NCBI RefSeq assembly: GCF_015277775.1
Contig: NZ_CP063849.1
Span: 558,001-622,000, forward strand
DNA: 64,000 bases
Source: Paludibaculum fermentans
Lineage (GTDB): Bacteria; Acidobacteriota; Terriglobia; Bryobacterales; Bryobacteraceae
Reading direction: 5' to 3'
In this document: piece after piece, positions 17,316 to 25,631 of the stretch
Numbering within the stretch: position 1 is the first letter of the stretch
Layout of the letters: each line of letters opens with the position of its first letter
Position numbers and translations under genes: made by a program
The notes under the pieces: generated by a model
The model's database searches: none
Told to the model about the DNA's origin: nothing
What the model saw: the letters and a program-made list of their open reading frames with translations, nothing else

Positions 17316-18431
17316 CTACTCCGTCCCGTAATTAATCTCCAGCCGCCGCACCGCCTTCGACGCCGCCCAAAGCACCAGCACGGTGACCCCCATCAACCCC
17401 AGGATCGCCCCCGCCTTTGACGAAGGCGCCGCCGGATTCAACAACATCTTCAATAACGGAGGAACATCGCTATCCAGAGGAGCCGGCACCGGGCACAACG
17501 ACTGCAGGTAGTGCAGCACGCTCAGCTTCTGCAGCACGTCGGGCAGAAACCCGTTGATGCTCTCCCAGGCCAGCAGCACCGCCGCCGGGATAATCGGATT
17601 CCGCAACAGCAGGCCCGCCGCCACGAACACACTCCCATACCCGACACACCCCAGCACCGCCGCCACGCCGTACCACATCACATGACTCCAGCCCACGCTC
17701 TGCCAGTACGCCTGCATCTCCACCCCGCCGTGCGGCCACAGCATCGCCGCGTAGGACAACAGCGCGCCGCCCGTGAAGATCACGCACGACGCCGTCAAAC
17801 CAGCCATATACTTGCCCAGCAGCAGCACCTCACGCCGCGTCGGGAAGAGAAACCAGAAGTGCAGAGTCTTGTCCAGCATCTCGCCCCGGAACAGGTTCAT
17901 GAAGATGCCCAGGCACCCGAAGAAGATCGCCAGCCGCAGGTAGAAATACTGGAACACCGCCGCGAAAATCGACCGGTCTTCCTCGAAATTCCCCAAGTCC
18001 CGCACATTCTTGCTCTCCAGCATGCCGTTGACGAAATGCAGATACGCGCGCCGCTTGCCGTCGGAGTAAGCCAGGTGCCGGTGCCGCTCTAAATCCGGCA
18101 GCTCCTCATAGCGCCGCTGCCCGTTCGGCGCGTGCGTTTCCTTATACTTCCGACGGTTCCACTCGTTGTCGTCCGCCGGCTCGCCCAGCCGTTTCAACAC
18201 CGCCGCATCCGTCTCGCCCCGCGACACGCTATCGATCATCGCCGCCGAAACTTTCGGGCCCGAGGCCATGCGCCGTTGCTGGAACTTCATATCCACCGCG
18301 TGCCCGATGAAAATCACCGAGGGGAACAAAGCCAGCAGGTACACCCACAGCGCCCGCTTCGAAAAGAACGCCCGCCGCATCTCGATCCGCGCAATCACCC
18401 ACGCCTGGCTGGCCCGCGTCGACATCGTCAT
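17316..18431 (-). CDS. ABC transporter permease (ABC-2 type), last gene of sigma/ABC operon
   Basis: 371 residues with about six membrane segments: ALWVYLLALFPSVIFIGHAV near the N-terminus, then after a ~110-residue extracytoplasmic loop LRLAIFFGCLGIFMNLF, LTASCVIFTGGALLSYAAML, VAAVLGCVGYGSVFVAAGLL and GAILGLMGVTVLVLWAAS. The layout, with a large loop between TM1 and TM2, matches ABC-2 exporter permeases. The start overlaps the stop of the upstream ATPase as ATGA, so the two are translationally coupled and form one exporter half-pair. Substrate unknown. Confidence 0.85.
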   Translation of the reverse strand: MTMSTRASQAWVIARIEMRRAFFSKRALWVYLLALFPSVIFIGHAVDMKFQQRRMASGPKVSAAMIDSVSRGETDAAVLKRLGEPADDNEWNRRKYKETHAPNGQRRYEELPDLERHRHLAYSDGKRRAYLHFVNGMLESKNVRDLGNFEEDRSIFAAVFQYFYLRLAIFFGCLGIFMNLFRGEMLDKTLHFWFLFPTRREVLLLGKYMAGLTASCVIFTGGALLSYAAMLWPHGGVEMQAYWQSVGWSHVMWYGVAAVLGCVGYGSVFVAAGLLLRNPIIPAAVLLAWESINGFLPDVLQKLSVLHYLQSLCPVPAPLDSDVPPLLKMLLNPAAPSSKAGAILGLMGVTVLVLWAASKAVRRLEINYGTE

Positions 18432-19360
18432 CGCCCACCCCCGATCAGATACTCATACAAGGCGTCCACGTTCTCGTCCGCCGGAATCACGCTCGTCACG
18501 TCGTGGCCGCTCAACGCGATCCTCGACAGCGCCCGCGCAAACTCTTCCCGGTTGCGCGTCAACACCAGCAGCCCCAGCTTGTCCTCGTTCAGCTTGATCT
18601 CCGTCACGTGCTCTTCATTGAACAGCAGCGACGCGATCTTCGAGGCATCCCGGCACCGGATGATGAACTGGCTCGGATGCTCGTGAATCTCCTCGCGCAC
18701 CCCGCGGATCTCGCCCTCCGCCAGAATGCTGCCATTCGCGATCAGCACCACCTGATCGCTGATCACGTCCACTTCCTGCAGTACATGGCTCGACAGGATC
18801 ACGTGCCGGCCCATCGCGGCATAGTCGCGGAACAACGCAATCGTCTCCGCCCGCACCAGCGGATCCAGCCCGTTCAACGGCTCGTCCAGCACCAGCACTT
18901 CCGGTTCATGCGCAATCGCCTGCGCCAGCCGCACCCTCTGCCGCATGCCCTTCGAATACGCAGCCACCTTGCGGTGCGCCGCCTCCGTCAGGCTCACGCG
19001 CTTCAGCGCTTCCCACGCCTTGTGCTCCGACTCCGCCTTCGAATACCCGTACAACTCGAGGCCCGTCGTCACAAACTGGAAACCCGACGCCCATCGCGGA
19101 GCCGCATCATACTGCGTCGCATACCCGCAGATCCGCATCAGCTTCTCGGGATCCTTCGGCGACAACCCGCGAACTGAAACCGACCCGCGATCCGGATGGA
19201 TCAGCCCCATCATCAGGTTCATCAGCGTCGTCTTGCCGGACCCGTTCGGGCCCACCAGGCTCGTCAGCCCGGGCGGAATCCGCAGCGAAACCCGGTTGAC
19301 GCCCAGCACCTCGCCATAGAACTTCGAGACGCTCTCGAAAACCACTTCCTGCTGGCTCAC
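18428..19360 (-). CDS. ABC transporter ATP-binding protein
   Basis: 310 residues from a GTG at 19360. This start is fixed by a perfect GGAGGTGATC ribosome binding site just upstream and by the 4-nt overlap with the preceding permease stop; the open frame continues upstream only as a shadow of that permease. It has Walker A (GPNGSGKTT), a signature (YSKGMRQRVRLAQ), Walker B (VLVLDEPLNGLDP) and the switch His (SSHVLQEVDVI). A C-terminal ~80-residue extension resembles those of drug/antibiotic exporter ATPases. It pairs with the permease at 17316-18431. Confidence 0.93.
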   Translation of the reverse strand: MSQQEVVFESVSKFYGEVLGVNRVSLRIPPGLTSLVGPNGSGKTTLMNLMMGLIHPDRGSVSVRGLSPKDPEKLMRICGYATQYDAAPRWASGFQFVTTGLELYGYSKAESEHKAWEALKRVSLTEAAHRKVAAYSKGMRQRVRLAQAIAHEPEVLVLDEPLNGLDPLVRAETIALFRDYAAMGRHVILSSHVLQEVDVISDQVVLIANGSILAEGEIRGVREEIHEHPSQFIIRCRDASKIASLLFNEEHVTEIKLNEDKLGLLVLTRNREEFARALSRIALSGHDVTSVIPADENVDALYEYLIGGGR

Positions 19361-20235
19361 TTGATCACCTCCACCGGCCGCAGCTTGCGTTCCAGCACCA
19401 GGCCCAGCAGGCCTACCAGCACCAGCAGCGCCGCCGCGCATGCCAGCGAACCGGGCCCGTCCGGAGGATCGGCGCCCAGCATGTCGCTCCACACCACGTA
19501 CATCGCCTTCGCCGGATTCAGCAGCACGCCCCAGTCCACGCGGAACACCGCATTCACCATCGAGGCCACGCCCGCTGTCACGAAGAAGAAGCCCAGCACC
19601 AGCGCGCCGGCCACGATCTTCCACTTCACATACGCCGAGCACGCCAACGCCACCAGGCTCACCATCAGAATCCACAGGAAGAACCCCAGCAGCAGCGCGC
19701 CCGCCATGCGCAGGTGATCCATCATCCAGCTCCATCCAGCCATGCCCGATTGAATCCCGAACAGCGTCAGACCCGGAATCCACGTCACCGTCGACAAAAG
19801 CCCCACCAGCACCAGCAGCCGCGCCAGCACATAGTCCTTGCGCGTCAACGGCCGGCTCAGATAGAGCGGCAGCGCGTTGTTCGCCAGGTCTGGTGCAATC
19901 AAACCCGGCCCGGCCATCGCCGCCAGCATGACGCTGAACACCGATTGCGCATTCATGAAGATGAGAAAGAACCTTGCGTTGATCTCCATGAACTTCGCCA
20001 GCCCGCCGTCCTGGCCGCGGTTATTGGTCAGACTCGCGAAGATCTCCAGGTGGTTCGACAGGTAAATGAACATGCCGCACAACAGCGGCCAGATCAGCGA
20101 CGCCGTCAACAGCAGCACTACCAGCCTCTGTTGGAATAACCGCTCCCACGAAAATCTCGGCAGCGACAACAGCCGCGCCCAGTGCCCCGTCAGCGGACCC
20201 TGATACCGCTGGTATCCGCGCTTATAGACCGCCAT
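19357..20235 (-). CDS. ABC transporter permease (ABC-2 type)
   Basis: 292 residues with about six membrane segments: LVVLLLTASLIWPLLCGMF, FSVMLAAMAGPGLIAPDL, LARLLVLVGLLSTVTWIPG, MAGALLLGFFLWILMVSL, IVAGALVLGFFFVTAGVAS and ACAAALLVLVGLLGLVL. The segment PDLANNALPLYLSRPLTR is typical of ABC-2 permeases fused to NosY-like transporters. It overlaps the upstream ATPase by 14 bp and the downstream ATPase by 4 bp. Together with the ATPase at 20222-21205 it forms the first of two exporter pairs in the operon. Confidence 0.88.
   Translation of the reverse strand: MAVYKRGYQRYQGPLTGHWARLLSLPRFSWERLFQQRLVVLLLTASLIWPLLCGMFIYLSNHLEIFASLTNNRGQDGGLAKFMEINARFFLIFMNAQSVFSVMLAAMAGPGLIAPDLANNALPLYLSRPLTRKDYVLARLLVLVGLLSTVTWIPGLTLFGIQSGMAGWSWMMDHLRMAGALLLGFFLWILMVSLVALACSAYVKWKIVAGALVLGFFFVTAGVASMVNAVFRVDWGVLLNPAKAMYVVWSDMLGADPPDGPGSLACAAALLVLVGLLGLVLERKLRPVEVIK
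19363..19372 (-). promoter_or_regulatory. ribosome binding site deciding the GTG start of the ATPase gene
   Basis: The minus strand reads GGAGGTGATC two bases before the GTG, close to full complementarity with the 16S rRNA anti-Shine-Dalgarno end. It is inside the end of the upstream permease gene. Confidence 0.8.
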
Positions 20236-21205
20236 TGGCCGCCACCTCCTGCGGAGCTGCCGCGCCCGGCGTCTTCGCCAGGTGTCCCACCGCCCGCAGG
20301 AAGATCTCTTCCAGCGTGTCGCGCCGGTGTGTCAGCTTTCTTACCCTCAACCCCTCGCCCGCCGTCACCTTCCACACCACGGCGATCTCCACGCCCGGCG
20401 GCAGCACAATGCGCCACCGGCCCTGTCCCTCGCTCACTCCATCGGCGCCCACCTTGTGCAGCCCTTCCAGCAGCCCGCTGTCGTCGCCGGAGACTTCCAG
20501 CTCCACGAAGAACCGGTTCGATTTCCGCTCCGCTTCCAGGTCGGCCTCGTGCACCACCACGCCGTCCTTTAGGATCACCACCTCGTCGCAGACCTCTTCC
20601 ACGTCGCGCAGCAGGTGCGAACACAACACCACGTTCATCCCGTGGTCTTCCTTCATCTCTTTCACCAGCCGCAGCATTCTCTGCCGCGCCGCCGGATCCA
20701 GCCCGTTCGTCGGCTCGTCCAGGATCACCAGCGGCGGCCCGTGCACAATCGCCTGCGCCAGTTTCGCCATCTGCTTCATGCCCAGCGAATACGTGCCCAG
20801 GTCCCTGTACCGCGCCTCGCCCAGCCCCACGTGGAACAGCGTCTCGTGCGCTTTCTCCAGCGCGATCTCCTTGGGCAGCCCCGACAGCTCGCCCATCTGC
20901 CGCAGGAATCGCACCGCCGTCATATTCGAGATGAACGAGTCGCTCTCCGGCATGTAGCCGATTCGCGACCGCACTTCCCGAACCTGCTTGTGGCAGTCAA
21001 ACCCCATGATTTTCGCCGTGCCCGACAGAGGCTGGTGAAACCCCAGCAGCGTCTGGATCAACGTCGACTTCCCGGCCCCATTCGGACCCAGTAGCCCAAT
21101 CGCCCGGCCCTGGCCCGCAACGCCGAGCCGGCAGGAGATCCCCTTCAGGATCTCCCGCCGGCCCAGCTTCACTCTTAGGTTTTCGAGTTCAATTACTGGC
21201 GGCAT
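20222..21205 (-). CDS. ABC transporter ATP-binding protein
   Basis: 327 residues: IELENLRVKLGRREIL, Walker A (GPNGAGKST), Q-loop region (RIGYMPES), signature (YSLGMKQMAKLAQ), Walker B (LVILDEPTNGLDP) and switch His (CSHLLRDVEEV). The signature lacks the usual GGQ; SLGMKQ is typical of the CcmA/NatA exporter class. A C-terminal ~100-residue domain may contact the permease. The gene overlaps the anti-sigma gene upstream by 17 bp and the permease downstream by 14 bp. Confidence 0.93.
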   Translation of the reverse strand: MPPVIELENLRVKLGRREILKGISCRLGVAGQGRAIGLLGPNGAGKSTLIQTLLGFHQPLSGTAKIMGFDCHKQVREVRSRIGYMPESDSFISNMTAVRFLRQMGELSGLPKEIALEKAHETLFHVGLGEARYRDLGTYSLGMKQMAKLAQAIVHGPPLVILDEPTNGLDPAARQRMLRLVKEMKEDHGMNVVLCSHLLRDVEEVCDEVVILKDGVVVHEADLEAERKSNRFFVELEVSGDDSGLLEGLHKVGADGVSEGQGRWRIVLPPGVEIAVVWKVTAGEGLRVRKLTHRRDTLEEIFLRAVGHLAKTPGAAAPQEVAANGGL

Positions 21206-23645
21206 TCTTCTGTATTTTCCGGTTGAGTTTCATCGAGCTTGCGTCGGCTGCCGTACCGGCCAGCATCCCGTCGAGAATCAGGCTCGTTAATCGAGTACGA
21301 CTCGCGACACGGATTCGTTCCGTTTCTCCACTCACAACCACCAGAATCGGGTCCCGGTCCTGTGCAATCGACTTCAGCGCGTCGTTCGAAACAACCGCCG
21401 TCAACCCTTCCAGCGCGCCTTTCATGTTCAGCCACAGGAAGCCCGAAGGATGCACGCCCGCCGAGGCTGGCATGTACTGCACGAACTTCGCTGACCGCGT
21501 CAGGGCAAAACCGCCGTCCCGCGTCTTCAGCGCCCGCTGCGCCACACCCAGGTCCGTGCTCATCACGACGTAGCCCCGGTCATAGGTCCAGTACAGCGTC
21601 ATCGGAGCCCCGGCCGCCTTGATCGTCATCCACAACCGGCCTTCAATCGTCTGCTGGCCCATCACCAGCTTCCGCGATTGATACTCCGCCGGCAGCTCCG
21701 CGTTGTGCGCATCCACCAGCTTTGCAATCGTGCCGTCCAGCGTGCCCGGCTTGTACACTTCCGCCGCGGCAATCCAGCCCGGAATCGGCAGGCTCGCATT
21801 CTCGATCGCCACCGCGAAGTCCGTGCCCAGCGCCGATGCCAGGTCCTTGCCGATGTCGATCCCCAACTTCGCCTGCGCCTCGTCCAGGTGGGTCTTGAAC
21901 TTATCGTCCATCGTGCCCATCAGGTTCGTGATCTCCGTGAACATCTGGCTCGGCTCCTTCGTCGAACCCGAGAACGCCATCAGCGCGTCGCTCGTGATGT
22001 ACTCCGATGCGCCCGACGCCCCCGCCGGAGCCAGCCACGAGGCAATCCCCGCTCTCGCTCCCGCGAAGTTCAACGTCGCTTCGTTCTCCTGCGAGCCGTC
22101 CTTCGACCGCAGTTCGAAGAACACCGTCTTCAGCGGTACTCCGCCCGTCAGTGCGCCCGCCTTCTCGGTCGAGCTCATCTGGAACGCCTGTGCGTTCAGC
22201 CCCAGCATCCAGCCCACGCCGCGCTGATAGTGCTGTGCCACCTCGGCCGCGAAGGCGCTGGTAGCACCCTGGCCCAGTTGCCCCATCGCCCACAGCAGGT
22301 GCGCCTGGTTGTCGGTGATCACTACCACCTTGTCGTTCACGCCGAAGTTCACGCCTTCCACCATCGGTGCCAGCGCCTTGCGCACCGCGGCCTGCTGGCC
22401 CGTGTTCACTTCCGCGATCACAAACGCCACCCGGTCGTGCTCGCCCGCCGGACCCTGCGCCAGTACGAAGCCGATCTCATCGCCCAGCAGCGGCATCACC
22501 GCCTCGACCTTGCCCAGCATCTCGCGCACTTTCTGGCCCTTGTCGGACTTCCACCACTCGGCGAACGTCGCGTTCTGCTCCGCTCTTTGCTCCGCCAGCC
22601 GCTCAGCCTCTTCCAGCGTCCCCGAGATGTTCGGAGCCGCGCCAAAGGCCATCACGTTCGAAGGCAGATACGCCACCAGCTTGGCCTGCGTCCGCATGGC
22701 CGGCGTCGGCAGCGCCGCAATCTGCTTCTCCAGCTTCGAGAACTCAGCCAGCAGCGCGAAATACTTCTCCTTCTCCGCGCTCCAGGCCACCGCTTCCTGC
22801 GCCGTCACCCCACTCAGGGCTGAGGTCGAGCCCGCAATCTCACCCGGCTTCAACGTCTTGTTGAAATTCGGCTGATCCACTTCCACGGCGCCTTCCACCA
22901 CGGCCACAACTGAGCCGTTCATGCCCGTCGACACCGCGAACACCGTCCCCTTCACAGAGGCTTCGGAATCGCGCGTCCGCACCTTCAAGTGCCCGCGCCG
23001 CTGCTTTGCCGCCTGCACAATCACATCGCCGCGATCCAGTTGCACCGTCGCGCCGCTCCACGCCGCATGCACGAACAACTGGCTGCGCTCGTTCATCTCC
23101 ACGGCCGAACCATCGGCCAGCCGCAGCACCGCATGCGACCCCGCGCCGGTGCGCACAATCTGCCCATCGGCCAACGTGGCGCCCGCGCCCATCGCCGTAT
23201 CGGTCAAGCCGTACACCTGGCCCGATGCCCGCTCCAGCGTAGCCCGCGGACCCGACGGCGCCAGCAGCCCGTCGATCCGGTCCCGGCCCGTATACAAAGC
23301 CACCAGCCCGATGCTCGCCGCCAGAGCCCAGCGCTGCCACACCGGCCTCGGCTTCCTGACAGCCACGGCGGGCAGGACGACCACCTTCCGTTCCCCTTTG
23401 GCTTCCGCGTAAATGCGCCGGCATTCCGCGCACCGCCCCAGGTGATCGTCCATCAACGCCCGCCGGTTCTCAGCCAGCTCACCCCTCAGGTAAGCCGGGA
23501 GCTCCGCTTGAAATTCCATGCACAGCGACGGGACCTGCCCCATCAGCTTGCGCAATACCCGCTCCTGCGCCGCTGCCATCTCCCCGGTTGGCACAGGCTC
23601 GTTTCTCAGTGCTTCCAACGCTTGATCCAGACGCTCTTCCGACAT
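21189..23645 (-). CDS. very large zinc-finger/FecR anti-sigma-factor-like membrane protein
   Basis: 818 residues from the ATG at 23645, preferred because GGGGG lies 8 nt upstream; the ATG at 23651 is too close to that site. The cytoplasmic head has a zf-HC2-type zinc-binding set (Cys42, His68, Cys72, Cys75; HLGRCAEC), the fold that holds ECF sigma factors inactive. A membrane helix follows near 102-118 (RWALAASIGLVALY). Then comes a FecR domain (~150-260: VRTGAGSHAVLRLADGSAVE and VRTRDSEASVKGTVFAV). The remaining ~550 residues, rich in Ala and repeated beta/alpha elements, are unrecognised and presumably periplasmic. The usual anti-sigma factor is under 300 residues. It sits 13 bp after the sigma gene and overlaps the ABC ATPase gene. 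Confidence 0.85.
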   Translation of the reverse strand: MSEERLDQALEALRNEPVPTGEMAAAQERVLRKLMGQVPSLCMEFQAELPAYLRGELAENRRALMDDHLGRCAECRRIYAEAKGERKVVVLPAVAVRKPRPVWQRWALAASIGLVALYTGRDRIDGLLAPSGPRATLERASGQVYGLTDTAMGAGATLADGQIVRTGAGSHAVLRLADGSAVEMNERSQLFVHAAWSGATVQLDRGDVIVQAAKQRRGHLKVRTRDSEASVKGTVFAVSTGMNGSVVAVVEGAVEVDQPNFNKTLKPGEIAGSTSALSGVTAQEAVAWSAEKEKYFALLAEFSKLEKQIAALPTPAMRTQAKLVAYLPSNVMAFGAAPNISGTLEEAERLAEQRAEQNATFAEWWKSDKGQKVREMLGKVEAVMPLLGDEIGFVLAQGPAGEHDRVAFVIAEVNTGQQAAVRKALAPMVEGVNFGVNDKVVVITDNQAHLLWAMGQLGQGATSAFAAEVAQHYQRGVGWMLGLNAQAFQMSSTEKAGALTGGVPLKTVFFELRSKDGSQENEATLNFAGARAGIASWLAPAGASGASEYITSDALMAFSGSTKEPSQMFTEITNLMGTMDDKFKTHLDEAQAKLGIDIGKDLASALGTDFAVAIENASLPIPGWIAAAEVYKPGTLDGTIAKLVDAHNAELPAEYQSRKLVMGQQTIEGRLWMTIKAAGAPMTLYWTYDRGYVVMSTDLGVAQRALKTRDGGFALTRSAKFVQYMPASAGVHPSGFLWLNMKGALEGLTAVVSNDALKSIAQDRDPILVVVSGETERIRVASRTRLTSLILDGMLAGTAADASSMKLNRKIQKNAASN

Positions 23646-23658
23646 GTCCATATCCCCC

Positions 23659-24177
23659 TTACTTCCCGAGTTCCGCCTGCAACACTTGCCGGATGCGGTG
23701 CAGCTTCACCGCCACCCTCGCCTTGTCCACATTGAAGATCTCCGCAATTTCCCCATTGCTGAGCCCTTCCACATACCGCAAAAGGAACATCTCGGCGTCG
23801 TCCTTGGGCAGTGCCGCCACGGCCTGCCGCAGCGTCTCCTTTAAGAGATAGGTGGATTCCTTCACCGCCTTCGGCCCGCTCGCTTCCAGCGGAGCCTCCG
23901 CCTTCGATGCCTTCGATCTCAAAATGTCGATCGCCGCGTTCGTCGCCGCCCGCCGGAAATACCGGTCGGGATGCCCCTGTGGATCCACGCCGTCAGCCCG
24001 GTTCCACACCCGCATGAAGACGGTTTGCAGCGCATCTTCCGCATCCGCCGTATTGCCGGTGACGCGCAAAGCGCTTTTGTACACGATGGCTGAGTATTGG
24101 TTGTAGAGTTCTGTGAATCCTGGTGGCGGGTTCATATGTACCGTTACGCTAGACGTCGCCAGGCTGAGTGATCCCAT
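23659..24177 (-). CDS. ECF-family RNA polymerase sigma factor
   Basis: 172 residues. Region 2 is seen in FTELYNQYSAIVYKSALRV and AEDALQTVFMRVWNRAD, followed by YFRRAATNAAIDILRS. Region 4 holds the helix-turn-helix (LPKDDAEMFLLRYVEGLSNG, EIAEIFNVDKARVAVKLHRI). No good ribosome binding site precedes 24177; an internal ATG at 24135 (MNPPPG) is an alternative start. It is the first gene of the set followed by its presumed anti-sigma factor and two ABC pairs, so it probably directs transcription of this operon, perhaps autoregulating it. The signal is unknown. The 53-bp gap to the upstream same-strand regulator leaves room for a promoter. Confidence 0.9.
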   Translation of the reverse strand: MGSLSLATSSVTVHMNPPPGFTELYNQYSAIVYKSALRVTGNTADAEDALQTVFMRVWNRADGVDPQGHPDRYFRRAATNAAIDILRSKASKAEAPLEASGPKAVKESTYLLKETLRQAVAALPKDDAEMFLLRYVEGLSNGEIAEIFNVDKARVAVKLHRIRQVLQAELGK

Positions 24178-24230
24178 ATTCCGGTTGCCTCAGCCACCTA
24201 TACGGGCCGTCTTGCGCCTTTATTTCAAAC

Positions 24231-25469
24231 TCAATCGAGCACGCGGACGAACTCGAAGTACGTCTGCAGGCTGTAACTGTCAATCGACTCGGTCCTGACC
24301 ACGACCTGGAACTTTCTTGGCCAGCGGCCCCCGAACCGTTTCTCGAGCTGGGCCAGGCCCTCAGTCGAGGTGTAGAACTTCGCTCCTGCTTCCGAACCGT
24401 CCGAATTGATTCCGGAGAAGATGATCAGCCTCCGGCGGCTGGCCTGATCCGTTGGCAGCACCGTCACTAAACCATAGTTAAGACGCAGGTTATCGGTCGC
24501 GTACCACCACTCCGTCTCGCCCTTCCGGGGACTGCGGTTGTGGACGCCCAGGCGCCGGTGCTCGGGGTTGTACTCCACCGTCATGCCGCCCTCGGGCATC
24601 AGCGAACTCACCGTTTCGCTGTACTCGGGCCGCCCGATCAGCACCGCGTTCCTCTCCCTAAGTGCCACGGCATGAGTACGATAGGCAGGAATCGTCTCCA
24701 CATGCGCGCCGCGCGCCGCCAGGGCCTGGGTCACCACCAGCGCGGCCGAGGCGTCGCCCCATAAAGGAGAATGATGGTTGGGATGCAGGAACGCGGTCTT
24801 GCCTAATGGATGGTTCCGCCACCGTGTGTACCACTGCTCGAAGCCGGGCGTGCGGTCGATCTCGGTCCGAAATGCCGGATCGCCTGTCGGCGGCGGATCG
24901 TTCCCAAAATCACGGACATACAGTTGGAGTGGCGTCGCCAGGGCGATCGTGACTTCCGTGCCCGGTTCCACCATCGGACCCCAGGCCGCCTTCAAAAACC
25001 GCTCGCTCTCCGGCTGGCTGCGCGAGGACCACAGACGCCATCCGCCCACCAGCAAAGCCACGGTCAGCGCCCCTAAGACGAACGGCAGCCACGGCTTAGG
25101 CCGGCTCACCGGTTTCTCGTCCTGCGTCTGGACTACATACTTGACGCCGTAGGAGCCTTTCGGGATCTCCAGCCGGAACTCGGCTGCACTGGCCTCGCCG
25201 CCGTAGTACTCCTCCAGCTTTTTTCGCAGCGAATGAATACGAGTCCGTACGGAAGAGTCGGTCTCAGGCGAGAAATCCGCCGGCCGCCCCAGCGCCTGCA
25301 CCCCGATCTCGTACTCGGTGACGGCGTTGGCCCGGCCCTGCTGTTCCTGCTGGCAAAGGTACTCGAGCAGCGCCTTGGACTGGTCCGACCGCCGGAACGC
25401 GGCGCTCTCCAGAATGCTCTTTAAGGCCTGCTGCTTTTGCTCGGCTGTGTACGGGGCCGGCCGTGACAT
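24231..25469 (-). CDS. membrane-tethered winged-helix-type regulator with extracytoplasmic sensor
   Basis: 412 residues. The N-terminal ~125 residues form the DNA-binding-like domain (FRRSDQSKALLEYLCQQ; TEYEIGVQALGRPADFSPET; SVRTRIHSLRKKLEEYYGG). One membrane helix follows at ~131-148 (WLPFVLGALTVALLVGGW). The ~260-residue C-terminal part is presumably periplasmic, with an unusual Trp/Tyr-rich sensor (FEQWYTRWRNHPLG; ETEWWYATDNLRLNYG). It is a paralogue of the partial gene at 1-814. It is divergent from the FAD/TonB/FAD operon, its likeliest target, and also runs into the sigma gene 53 bp downstream on the same strand, so it could alternatively be the first gene of that operon. The ligand is unknown; the regulator role is inference from domain layout. 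Confidence 0.75.
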   Translation of the reverse strand: MSRPAPYTAEQKQQALKSILESAAFRRSDQSKALLEYLCQQEQQGRANAVTEYEIGVQALGRPADFSPETDSSVRTRIHSLRKKLEEYYGGEASAAEFRLEIPKGSYGVKYVVQTQDEKPVSRPKPWLPFVLGALTVALLVGGWRLWSSRSQPESERFLKAAWGPMVEPGTEVTIALATPLQLYVRDFGNDPPPTGDPAFRTEIDRTPGFEQWYTRWRNHPLGKTAFLHPNHHSPLWGDASAALVVTQALAARGAHVETIPAYRTHAVALRERNAVLIGRPEYSETVSSLMPEGGMTVEYNPEHRRLGVHNRSPRKGETEWWYATDNLRLNYGLVTVLPTDQASRRRLIIFSGINSDGSEAGAKFYTSTEGLAQLEKRFGGRWPRKFQVVVRTESIDSYSLQTYFEFVRVLD

Positions 25470-25483
25470 CGCGACCCCGAGAG

Positions 25484-25524
25484 TAACACAAACTCACCCC
25501 TGGGAACACCCGCATAACAAACTC
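25484..25524. promoter_or_regulatory. candidate operator: direct repeats TAAC(AC)AAACTC
   Basis: Near-identical boxes taacacaaactc (25484-25495) and taacaaactc (25515-25524) start 31 bp apart, about three helical turns. They lie in the 162-bp divergent region between the membrane regulator and the FAD/TonB operon. They are candidate regulator-binding sites; the function is inference. Confidence 0.35.
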
Positions 25525-25631
25525 GTAACGGCTGCACCACGCTCATTCCAAAGGGCCAATCAAAGAACATCGGCTTGACAACAAGATGCTGGCCCGCCGC
25601 TGCCCGCCTGGCGTTTCATGGCTAAAACGGT

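Noticed and set aside
16680-17420. Open + strand frame with repeated GGPPQQRSHFQLNPKS-like segments (and a minus-strand counterpart at 16781-17179)
   Set aside because: It runs through the end of the CsgG gene and the 144-bp array; it stays open only because 144 is divisible by three, and both strands are equally open.
18428-19783. Long N-terminal extension of the second ABC ATPase
   Set aside because: The extra ~140 codons are a shadow of the upstream permease; a perfect ribosome binding site and the 4-bp overlap fix the GTG at 19360.
25573-25578. TTGACA hexamer as a -35 box of the FAD/TonB operon
   Set aside because: No acceptable -10 sequence at 16-18 bp spacing; the region is GC-rich, so no promoter is called.
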